From contig OW121846.1 in the NCBI GenBank assembly GCA_933228895.1, positions 6,789,915 through 6,853,914 on the forward strand: 64,000 nucleotides of DNA, given 5' to 3'. The stretch is from Platycnemis pennipes (Eukaryota > Arthropoda > Insecta > Odonata > Platycnemididae). The notes under the pieces are model-generated. The model made no database searches, was not told where the DNA came from, and saw only the letters and a program-made list of their open reading frames with translations. Positions within the stretch are counted from its first letter, which is position 1, and the number at the start of each line of letters is the position of its first letter. The position numbers were made by a program, and so were the translations under genes. Positions 46,037 through 55,021 of this stretch are shown here, piece after piece.

Positions 46037-47185
46037 TGACTCGTCTGCCGCGAGGCATTCGGCCAAAGTACGCCGAAACCGGACTGTCGCGCGCCACCAT
46101 TTGACAAACGCAGTACATGCTCGATGTTTCTTCCATTTTGCCCTACACGTTGTAATCATCAACAGTTTTGCTTTGAATTTATTGATTTGAATGAATAAAG
46201 GATCAGTCTAGGTATGTGCGGAAGGAAAATCCTCGTTTCGCTTCCTTGGCTTCACAAGTAGCCTAGCAGTATACACAAAAAGGTCGTTTTTGACTACTTG
46301 CTGTGAATTAACAAATTAAGCTATAAAAAATGAATTTTGGTTAAGTCAATAACCAATTATTTTTCTATATAAGAATAAATGTTCCAAGATTCCAACTGCA
46401 AGGATAAAGCCGTAGTGGAATGAACCTTAAGCATCTGCAACGGCATTTTAAAGACAGGACTAAAGGTGCGCGCACACTGGCGCGACGCGACGGCAGCGAC
46501 AGGACTAACGGTAATCTGATCCACCCAGCGACAAAGTAACCTCCAGCCGCGCGACGGGGCGGCCTGTCGCTGCATGCAGGATTTTTCCGCTTGTCGCGCA
46601 CGACGGATAGGGATATTTGGGCGCTGGCTAGAAGAATTCTCATCCATATACGTGTGTAAAAGCGTGTTTATCGTAAACTATGGGTGTTACACTATTAAGT
46701 GATGGATATAAATTTACTACGCGTGACGAAAATTACGAATACACTCAAATTATCGCATGGTTAACTCGCCATATGTTAATTTTTCATTTTGGATAATAAC
46801 ATGTTAGTGATAAAATAATACTGTTAATTTCTATAGCTGCTCGCTGAAATGATAAATAGACTTGATTACGCTAATATGCATGTTTTTGTTGCTCTAAATG
46901 GAGACTCGTATCGAAATGGATTTTTTTCCACAGATTCCGAAATTGACATCCAAAATTCTATATCACAGCAGGTTTTTCCACAAATCACGAAAATGTCAAA
47001 ATTAAAAATATGTAATCTTTTAATCACATTGCTGTTCGACGTTTTTAACAACTGAAAATGTTGGGGATTACGGGTGTGTCGAGGATTAAGGTCATTAACA
47101 CTGAAAATGTTCCCTGTAGGGACGGAATAGATGTGTAATGAATACATAAACATAAATACATATTTAAGAGCAAACTAGCCAGCAT
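46037..47185. other. Unassigned; GC-rich patch at 46465-46620
   Basis: The patch holds gcagcgacagg (46491-46501) and its reverse complement cctgtcgctgc (46563-46573), plus repeated gcgcgac words, suggesting the terminus of an old GC-rich repeat. Minus frames across it (46357-46647) are in two registers and not recognised. The flanks are AT-rich with nothing seen. Confidence 0.35.
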
Positions 47186-47187
47186 TT

Positions 47188-47551
47188 ACCACTGCGCTCT
47201 CCTTGAAACTTGCTCTTCTTGGACTGACTTCGTTGTTCGTTCGTACAGCCTCCTTTCAACATTCAACAACAGTCGGCAATCATATGCTCTGCCCTTTTTT
47301 CTTGTAACTCTAGTAAAAATATTAATATCCCGATGGAAGAGCTCATCATGTCCTTCCGTAAAATTACCAAGATTGTCAGGAAAGTAATATTGGTTATCAT
47401 GGAGAAAGTTAGCTTTGACGCTCATGCTGTAACCAAGCAGTTCATAGGATTCAACATCCTTTGAAGTAAAGTGATGTAATGTGTAGCGTTCTTGTTCACG
47501 AAAAGGTTTTGTACCACATTTATGAGTGCAGTCCATGTAATTAGTGCTCAC
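47188..47551 (-). pseudogene. Fragment of a widespread arthropod repeat-associated protein
   Basis: A 121-codon minus frame contains YSMSVKANFLHDNQYYFPDN and NLGNFTEGHDELFHRDINIF. The pattern (MSxKxHFLHxHxxxFPxNLGxxSEEHGExFHxDI) recurs, from memory, in many uncharacterised arthropod proteins that appear to be transposon-derived. Their role is unknown to me. The usual EEHGER is here EGHDEL, and the distal part is shifted or deleted. The frame is long and composition is protein-like, but no start or partner gene supports expression. Confidence 0.45.
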
Positions 47552-47633
47552 TCAGGGTTTTCTTGAGTATGTTGTTCCCCGTTCATTTACCTACGCGTTT
47601 GTAGACCTTTACCAGCTTAACTTTTTCCGACAT

Positions 47634-48275
47634 CTACATCTACACGATACCCTGCAAGCCACCGCGAGGGCGTGTGGTAGGGAGTGAAGATCACCAAGCA
47701 TGCACTACTAACAGCAAACAAGCAACTATAATGTCTCATGCAACTTGATTATTAATATCTATAGTAATTAAGGGGTTAATACATGCATCATACACTACAG
47801 AATACTCTTAGATATTTCCCCTACCTATCCCTTTGCTATGCTGCCTATTCTGTTCTCTTATAGTACGGGAGAAAAATGCGATTTTGAAACTATCGGTACG
47901 ACAATCTATCTCTCTAATCTTATTTATCTGGTCGAATCTAGCATAATATGCTGGATTTTTTAATATGTGCCTAACGTCTTCAGTAAAGCTATCCGATAGA
48001 AATTTCTCTAATAGATTCAATCTGTACTTTAACCTACGCTCTGTTAATGATTCCCAACCTAATTCTTTTATTAATTCTAAAACGCTACTCAACCTATCGT
48101 AACACCTTTTGACGAACCTAGCAGCTCTAGGCTGCACACTGTCTAGTTCTCTGATCAAACCTAATTCATTAGTATCCCATACACTGGCTGCATACTCAAG
48201 GTGGGGCTTAACTGGTGAAAATTAGCATCGCTCTTTTGTCTTCTCATCACATTTCCCAAGTACTCTTTTTATAAA
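47634..48275 (-). mobile_element. CR1-like LINE 3' portion, subfamily A
   Basis: Tail (catctacacgataccctgca), hairpin, 3' UTR and a 116-codon open frame at 47808-48158. The frame includes IRELDSVQPRAARFVKRCYD, ELGWESLTERRLKYRLNLLE, FLSDSFTEDVRHILKNPAYY and IAFFSRTIREQNRQHSKG. The 5' truncation is near 48275 in the GFIKRVLGKCDEK region. It is one of the best conserved members of subfamily A here. Confidence 0.85.
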
Positions 48276-48499
48276 TCCTGGCTTTAATTCAGCACCATTG
48301 GCATCAAACCGCGAATGATGAGTACTGTCCTACCGTGATAAGGCAGGGAGATCATTTCAAATGAGATCATTAAACGCTATGCTCCGTCACGACTTACATT
48401 CCTGTGGAATTATGTATTTCCTTTGATTAAGAATCTATCATATGGCTAATACGTGAATGTCAGTTAATTGAGCATGTCCAGTTTGGTGAGAAATCGAGG

Positions 48500-48700
48500 G
48501 AAGCATTATCCAGTTTAATACAGAATTAGAGTTTGTAATTGATAAAAATAACTTTGTTTTTCCACATAGGTTTATTGAAATAAAATAAGACGACTTAGGT
48601 TTCGACGAAGCTCATCATCATCAGGTACATACATTAGTAGGAGAAGACATAGAATATATAGGCACTCAAAAAGGGGGAGGTGGGGAGGGAGGAGTTGGGA
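48500..48700 (-). mobile_element. Penelope-like element terminal sequence
   Basis: On the minus strand a C-rich tract (48660-48690) is followed by atatattct, atgtacc, a hammerhead-like core and then aataaacctatgtggaaaaac. The order C-rich, atatattct, atgtacc, ribozyme-like core is the same as downstream of the Penelope open reading frames at 57.2-57.5 kb. No coding region is attached. Confidence 0.55.
48590..48625 (-). ncRNA. Hammerhead-ribozyme-like motif
   Basis: The minus strand reads CTGATGA (48624-48618), a four-pair helix GATG...CGTC with an AGCTT loop, GAAAC (48603-48599), a minimal AC/GT stem III with a CTAA loop, then GTC with the scissile site after 48592. All invariant core positions are present. 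Stem I beyond two pairs is not obvious. Short-stem-III hammerheads are known from Penelope-like elements. Self-cleavage is inferred, not shown. Confidence 0.5.
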
Positions 48701-48714
48701 AAAGTTAAATATTT

Positions 48715-49490
48715 TATTTTAATAAGCCTATGTGGGAAAACTAAGTTACTTTTATCATTGACAATGATTAGCAAATTTCACGAAGTCACGCCCGAGACAA
48801 CGGAATACAGAATTAGAGAGTCCTGAGTAATATATAGTTTTTCTCATTTTTGTGTTGCTAAATTTTTAGTGAATTCTTTGTCCGTTTTAGTAATTTTTTG
48901 TGAAACGGTCAATAAGAATATTGATTTTCATAGTAATTGGATATTTATTACTATGAAAATCATAACGTATTAATTTGTTTTTCTGCTAGTGAGAGTAATT
49001 TTTATGTCTCTATGAAATGAGCGTCGGGTTTTCCTGTGTGGCCCCAGTACAATATTGTTCTTATGATAAGGTATACATATATTCCTTTGATGTGGTATAT
49101 CATGATATTAAACATACGTTCCGAGTAGAGCTAGACAAGGGAGGTTTATTTCCATCAAGCAATTTAAAGGGGAAAAGATATGAAGATGAGGTTTGACTCT
49201 TTCTGAAGAATATTTCGGAGGATATTGAGAACTTTAATAAACAGAACTCAGTTGGAGTCTGCATGACTATCATGTTAGGATTAGGTTTTGGTGTGCCCCG
49301 ACGACTAAAGTTACGTTTAATAGCTTACAAAATAGCCAAATTGTAACAGATTTAATATTTTCAAATTAATAAACCTATGTGGAAAAACTTATTTTAAAAA
49401 ATGTAAAAGAGTATTATAATCATTTATAATGATTAGGAAATTCCATGAAGTAACGTCCGAGACAATGAAACACAGAATTAGTGAGTTCTT
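48715..49490 (+). repeat. Two direct copies of a Penelope-type terminal segment
   Basis: The segments 48715-48830 and 49366-49490 both contain aataa(g/a)cctatgtgg, ttataatgattag-like text, then a(a)ttc(a/c)(a/c)gaagt(c/a)acg and cgagacaa...acagaatta. They are direct repeats about 650 bp apart. A third, inverted copy occupies 48515-48575. The intervening DNA shows no coding. Confidence 0.65.
48923..48961. repeat. Perfect 15-bp hairpin
   Basis: GATTTTCATAGTAAT (48923-48937) is followed after nine bases by its exact reverse complement (48947-48961). Confidence 0.9.
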
Positions 49491-49984
49491 ATCATTACAG
49501 ATGAACTCTACATTTTACTTTAAAGGTCTGTATTATTTTAAGGATTGTAATGTTTTTTAATAATATCCTCCTTACCTATCACCTAAAATTTGGCTTAGGG
49601 CACCATCGATATTCTGGTTTCCACATAGAGCAGTGGAATCAATCTCGCTCCGTCAGGTGATGTCTCACCGTGACAGCGATTGCGTGATCATCGCACAATT
49701 TTACCGACAGACAACTGCAAGTCTCATGATAAGAATATTTAATATATAGCGGGCTGTCTCCAGTGGGTGTGATGAGAACCCGGTAGTCACGTATACGCCA
49801 AACGAAAGACACCGTGTAAACATATTCGTATGGTACTTTATTATCTGAAGGTCCCAAAGCACTAAAAAAATCATACAGTATCCAAATAGTAGAATGTATC
49901 TAACGCCTTTACCTAAAAAAGGGAGACGGTGCAGAATCAGTACAGACCTCTTCACTCACATCTCATGTGATTTATTTTAACACA
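49491..49984. other. Unassigned sequence
   Basis: Minus frames at 49639-49955 overlap each other and are not recognised. Confidence 0.3.
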
Positions 49985-50304
49985 AGATTGATGGATCATG
50001 GGGTATTTGGGCAGTCAGAGTTTACCCATAAAGATCCAATATGGATTTCGGAAAATTAGACCTTGCTGAACTCAATTAGCTTTATAGGCAAACGATATTT
50101 TAGTCCACGGCCAAAAAAAGGACTGAAGTTGGTGCGGTAGTCTTGGACTTTAAAATGGTGTTCGATAAAGTTGCTCATAGCTTGAAATTAGAGAGTATTA
50201 GCATAAATGAACACGATATATGTTGGATAAAGGAATTTATCAGTAGGCGCGAGCAGAGAGTCAGTGCAGATGGTATCATTTTCGACGCAATCAAAGTCAC
50301 ATCG
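49985..50304 (+). pseudogene. LINE RT, left half, interrupted by Transib-type element
   Basis: Decayed frames give a GFRK-like block (ISENxTLLNSISF) and then, in one frame, VVLDFKMVFDKVAHSLKLES with the RT motif-2 region, ICWIKEFISRREQRVSADGI and IFDAIKVTS. RT coding stops at CATCG (50300-50304), precisely where the Transib-type element begins. The next expected RT residues (VPQG) appear after 52806. Confidence 0.78.
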
Positions 50305-51199
50305 CACAGTGGGCTAGAATCGCCAAAACATGGCCAAAATTCAAAATTTTGACTTCTAAGTTGAGACCCCGCAGTACAACAGTTTGATTTTACAACATCC
50401 AAGGTACAAACAACCAAAATTATTTTCATTTTTGAGCCTTTTTTTAGATCAGAAGAGCCCGTTAAAGTTGATAAAAAATTGTCAAAATCCTACGAAGCAG
50501 GTTTTTCGCGAAATCTCGTGTTTTCTCTTTGTTCGTATGGCCACCTGAAAGCAATTAAGATTATTTTAAAAGTATTAGTGATAAGTAGACACCTTTTTAA
50601 AAGACAGTACGTGGTCGTTTTAGTTTTTAAATTAATTTTTGTTGATAATTGTTAAACAATTAAAATACCCTGGTTTTTACCTGAGTTTCATAGAATGTTA
50701 ACAAAAACGTTAGGAACGACACATAACGACACCGAGATACTTGTGTCACATAAAGTCCAACATCTCTACTACATGTTTATAAAAAAAACCTTGCCCCAAC
50801 TTGCCTCCGCGCGATTTAAGATGAAAAATGTACTATGAGGAGGGTCAACCGTCCTGCGCCGAAATTAGCGTAATGAATATTTTTCATTTGTTACTACTCA
50901 CCTGTACTCAGAATTTTTTCCCTTTCTCCGTAGTTTTGGACCTAACACTAATGATGTTGCTAAAATATGTTAGTACTGTAAGAACCACTAGGAATAGAGA
51001 ACAAATATTTGAGAACAAGTATATAGAGAGAGCTCTCTAATTTCCTTGGTAAGAACTTTCGCGGCTCCTCGCTGGACACTTAACAACCTCATGAAGTAGG
51101 CATATGAAACAGCAGCATTGTATGCAACGAAATGTAGATCCTTCCCTGCACCCTTCCATCAAGACAAGCCACGTGAGCGAGCGTGGTCATACCCGGGCC

Positions 51200-51372
51200 G
51201 ACCGCGGTAATCCTCCACGACCCTGAGTCGTTCCTCCAGCCTTTTGTCTCCAGTAAGATCCCTCACCTGCACTCAAGTTTTAGTTCCATGACCGCTGTAA
51301 TGCTCCGTGACTCTGAGAGATTCCTTCAGCCTTTTGTCCCAAGTAAGGTCCCTCACCTGCACTCAAGTTTTA
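51200..51372 (+). repeat. Tandem duplication of a ~86-bp unit
   Basis: Two adjacent units share gaccgc(g/t)gtaat, cagccttttgtc, cctcacctgcactcaagttt and tagtt. They differ at scattered sites, so the duplication is not recent. It lies inside the Transib-like element. Confidence 0.8.
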
Positions 51373-51420
51373 GTTTCCTGAACAGCACTTTGCCTGACCA
51401 CGACATTTAAAACTCTTCGA

Positions 51421-51755
51421 GTTGGTTGGTTATTTAGGGGAGGCGACCGACAGCTGAGGTCATTTGCGCCATATAGGATAGGTGGGTAATTGGGTAATGG
51501 TAGGAACTTTTAGGGAACGGAGGAAGGGTGGAGAGAAACCCGGCGTCGGCATTAGCCTACTCTTAACGAAAGGCGCCAAGGGGACCACGGCTTAACGTCT
51601 CATCCGACGGACGGAGTACTGTACTTGAAATGCCCTCCACTAGGCACTCAAGTGGGGACCGGTTTTCCACTGAAAAATCCGCCACTGCCGGGAATCGAAC
51701 CCGGGCCCTCGGGATGGGAGGCCAGTACTCTAGCCACCATACCAACCCGATCCCC
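51421..51755 (-). mobile_element. tRNA-derived SINE (family 2) with 13-bp target duplication
   Basis: The minus-strand head starts at 51755 with ggggatcgggttggtatggt. It has an A-box-like TGGTGGCTAGAGTACTGG and a B box GGTTCGATTCC inside a cccggg...cccggc stem. A body of about 250 bp follows, ending ctaaataaccaaccaac at 51421. The 13-mer TAAAACTCTTCGA flanks it exactly (51408-51420 and 51756-51768). It is an intact, relatively young insertion within the older Transib-like element. Confidence 0.9.
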
Positions 51756-52029
51756 TAAAACTCTTCGAAGTTTTCTAAAGATGCCGCTAATTAGTTTATT
51801 ACCCCTTCACAAGCAAATCGGTTTATGTGCCCCAGAGCATCGTCTCTCTCAGACACGTGCGTGCCGGGTTGGCCAAAATAATTTCAGGGTTTTTCCAAAA
51901 ATGTGCATTTCCCATTGGTTTGGTAAATTTTCCCCCACTCGTTTTCGCGGAGCGATTCAGTCTTATTTTGCTGCTGTCAGTGGAAGAACTCAAGTGTTTT
52001 CGGGTCATCGAGACGGAAAAGAGGAGTTT

Positions 52030-52316
52030 TTACGGAATTAGCCATCTATCAGGAGAGTGATAGAGATCGAAGAGAGGAGGAAGCATCCCGGCACAAGGAC
52101 ATCAAAAGGTTCAGGGAGCGACACTCGAGGAAGATGTCTGGGAAAGAAGCATTCGAAGATTACAACTAAGTTTGGATCCACTAATTTAAAATTGAGAAAT
52201 ACCGGAAAACAAACGGAGAATGTCCAAGGAGGTACGGAATCTTCTTCTGATAGAGGGGTCAACAGATTCAGAGGACAGTGATGCTGTAGACTTAGACTCA
52301 GATGAAGAGATTTTGT
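52030..52316 (+). pseudogene. Transib/RAG1-like transposase C-terminal fragment
   Basis: One plus frame reads EEEASRHKDIKRFRERHSRK followed by MSGKEAFEDYN and a stop. The shifted continuation is VRNLLLIEGSTDSEDSDAVD with LDSDEEIL* at 52316. Both parts align with the 26.0-26.4-kb fragment (EARNKDIRRFREHQTRK; VRILLTLEELSEWSDDE...). The conserved Asn before Lys-Asp is His here. The rest of the transposase, including the first two catalytic Asp residues, is not recognisable, so most of the gene has been lost or has decayed. Confidence 0.72.
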
Positions 52317-52806
52317 GAGGTAAATACTGATAACTTGTATATTAAGTATTCATAAAAGCGCTTTTGTTCTTATTATTCGAGATGAATCAAAATTCAACCC
52401 ATCGTTCACATTTAAAATAAATTCTAATGCTAATTTTGCTAGAAGATTCAGTAGTTTTGGTATCGATACTTGTATCGATGTCTGCATTGATATTCTATGA
52501 AGTACACGGTGTGCGTAAAATACCGATATCCGATAGTGAATGATAGTTATTTTTAGAGCTTAAAACCTTCTCCTTCAGGGAAAATAAATTTTCATTGACC
52601 GTCGGTATGATTACTAGCGAAGTGGATTTCATGGTTTCCGCCACTTTGTTTTAAAGTGGTCCGCGACTAGTCTAATGACTCGAATCATTGGATTTAAGTT
52701 GGAGACCTAACCAGCATGACGTGGTGAAAATTCCATTGCTCTAGTTCCAAAAACATCGAAGATATGAATTTTGGCCAGTTTTTCGATTCTAGCCCACTGT
52801 GCATCG

Positions 52807-53652
52807 GTAGTTCCACAGGGAAGAGCAATAGGTCCCATTTTCTTTCCTGAATGTATCAATGATAATTGTACAGCGGAAGTGGTAAACTAGCACCTTTTGC
52901 TAACAACGTGGCAGGGTACAGGGATTTATCAAACAAAGAAGATACGGAATCGCTTAGTTGGGATCTGGATGTATTTCAAGTTCGGTGCGATATCAGTTAG
53001 AACTAAACCTGATGAACGGTGTACCTTTTCCATTCGGAATATGCTGCCAGTGTATGGGATCCCTACGAAATCGGTCTAAATAATGAACTTGGCCGTGTGC
53101 AGCGAAGATCGGCAAGATTTGTAAAGGGACGATACGATAATTACATTAGCGTAACCAGTCTATTAAATGAATTAAAATGGGAATCACTGTCAGATCGCAG
53201 GTTGAAATTTAGACTTAATCTCTTAAATAAATTCCAAAACAATATTTTCAGTGATGATGTTAAAAATATTTTGCGAACCCCAACTTACTATGGCAGACTG
53301 GACCATAATCATAAAATTAGAGAAATTGATTGCCGAACTGATAGATTCAAAATGTCCTTTTTCCCTCGTACAATTAGAGATACGAATAACGGTAAATATG
53401 TCCAATCGGAGAGTAGCAATGGATAGCATTGGTAGCTGCATGTTGGTATGAGTACTTAAAGCTAACCCTACTAACAGAATGTTTTGCATGTTTGCTTTGC
53501 AATTTCTATCTTTTTTAAATGGTGAAGTTCTGACTGGTATATTAATACTATTCCTTTTTTATGCATGATATGTAGTGCATGTTTCGTGAGGAAGCACCCC
53601 CTGCCACACACCTTTGTGGTGGCTTGCAGGGTATTACGTTGATGTAGATGTA
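52807..53652 (+). mobile_element. CR1-like LINE, right half of RT plus C-terminus and 3' end
   Basis: After the CATCG duplication, RT coding continues with VPQGRAIGPIFF-like codons, then decayed ND-YR..LSNKEDTESL and LDVFQV blocks. About 53030 it jumps to EYAASVWDPYEIGLNNELGR, implying either an internal deletion or a join to a second copy. The 135-codon frame 53019-53426 is open through SLLNELKWESLSDRRLKFRL, FSDDVKNILRTPTYYGRLDH and KMSFFPRTIRDTNNGKYVQ to its natural stop. The 3' UTR, hairpin (53598-53632) and gatgtagatgta tail end at about 53652. Subfamily B. Confidence 0.83.
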
Positions 53653-53655
53653 TAT

Positions 53656-54055
53656 AGATGTACCTTTAAATGTTTGGAAGAACAATGAATTACTGGATTC
53701 ATCCTATAGCATCTTGAAAACCACAATCGCTATTGTTGTATACGTACAATACTTACGTCTTACAATTATTAAAGATCTATTTCGGGAGATATGCGGTGAA
53801 TCCAACATAAAGCTAGCATTTATTAAGAGGGTGCTAGGAAAATGTGATGAGAAGACAAACGAGCATTGTTACTTTACACGTGTCAGGTCACACCTTAAAT
53901 ATGTTGCGAGTATATGGGACCCAAATGAGTTAGTGTTGGGCACACAATTAGAGATTACGGCGATGAGCAGCTAGGTTGGAAAGCATTAAAAGTATGGCAG
54001 CTTATCGAAATTATTAGACAAATTAGTTTGGGACTTACTATCAGATCTTAGGGTT
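53656..54055 (+). pseudogene. Additional CR1-like LINE C-terminal fragment, subfamily A-like
   Basis: Directly after the previous LINE tail, a 108-codon frame (53648-53974) contains YLRLTIIKDLFREICGESNI, LAFIKRVLGKCDEKTNEHCY and YVASIWDPNELVLGTQLE. Degraded AAY...LVWDLLSDLR-like codons run to 54055. The KTNEHC and WDPNEL variants resemble subfamily A rather than the adjacent copy. No 3' tail. Confidence 0.75.
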
Positions 54056-55021
54056 AAAAATGTAAAATGGAGGGCAGGGTGTGGGCCCATCGGACCTCCC
54101 TGGCATATAGACCCTTTTGGATTCATTGTGCCCACCCACATTTAACCTGCCCGCCACTTGCAATCAGGGGACAAAACCCCCTGCGGTAGAGGAGTGGAGG
54201 TGGGTCACCTACCCAACGTCTGGGCACAACGTTGCTTGACTCCGGTGATCTGACGGGAACTGGTGTCAACGTGGCTAGGCCCAAGAAAGGATAAAACGCA
54301 TGGGCTAAAGTACCATTTATACCTAATATTTCACGTGTCTTATGAATGTGTATCTAACACAATCCATAAAGCAGTAGCATTATACCTTTGATGAATGTAA
54401 ATCATGAATGCACAGGCTAGTATTTTTGTGTGTCCAAATAATATGCCATGAAATGCAGAGTGAGGGAGCGCCACCAGGAGGAGGCGATTTCGCCTTCGCG
54501 GATCACATAAGGGAAGGACCCTTGCATATGACTTCGACTTGGAAAATGTGAAAATCATGGCGAAAGAGAATCATGAGAGAATCAGAAGTATCATTCCCGG
54601 GGGCCATTGATATAATCAAACACCGTGTTTCAGGCATGGTGGCTATTATTAATCAAAGCACTTATCCTAAAACCTACCAGTCAGGACATTCTGCCAGTCA
54701 TTCTGCCAATTTCCTGAGGTCCTTTCATGAAAATTTTTTGAGCTAAGAAAGACCTTGGGTGTACTCAAAAAGTGTCGTGACACAGGAAAATGAAAAGATA
54801 TGCCAAGGGAGTGGCTTCTGGACAAAGATGGCAGAAAGTGCACGCTCCTAGGTACTAGGGAATCAAACTTTCTTTCCCCATAACAAGGTCAATGTCAATA
54901 TTTTCATGACCCCACTATTGGCTATCTTCCAAAGTTTCAGGGTGCCTACGAACTGTATTCCTCCATAATTAATTATAGTTACTAGTCACATTCAAAACGA
55001 GAAACCAAAAACCCATTCTCC
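54056..55021. other. Unassigned; GC-richer at 54060-54290
   Basis: The section 54060-54290 is GC-richer, with ggtgggtcacctaccc and gggcacaacgtt words. It could be an unrecognised repeat. The remainder is AT-rich without features. Confidence 0.3.

Larger units (their letters stand above)
50305..52801 (+). mobile_element. 2.5-kb Transib-like DNA transposon with CATCG target duplication
   Basis: The left terminus CACAGTGGGCTAGAATCG (50305-50322) is repeated exactly as the reverse complement of the right terminus (52784-52801). After a variable segment, TGGCCAAAATTC is also shared, giving inverted repeats of about 38 bp. Exact CATCG copies lie at 50300-50304 and 52802-52806. The insertion divides a LINE RT between the VTS and VPQG blocks. 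CACWRTG ends and 5-bp GC-rich duplications are hallmarks of Transib, whose ends resemble the RAG recombination heptamer CACAGTG. The interior has a decayed transposase C-terminus at 52030-52316, an 86-bp tandem duplication and a SINE. Confidence 0.85.

Noticed and set aside
46357..46647. Two overlapping minus frames near 46.5 kb as a Harbinger-like gene
   Set aside because: The frames owe their length to a GC-rich patch, and no catalytic or DNA-binding motif could be read.
48590..48700. tct-rich/G-rich stretch as a terminator or G-quadruplex regulator
   Set aside because: Better explained by the conserved C-rich/G-rich segment of Penelope termini.
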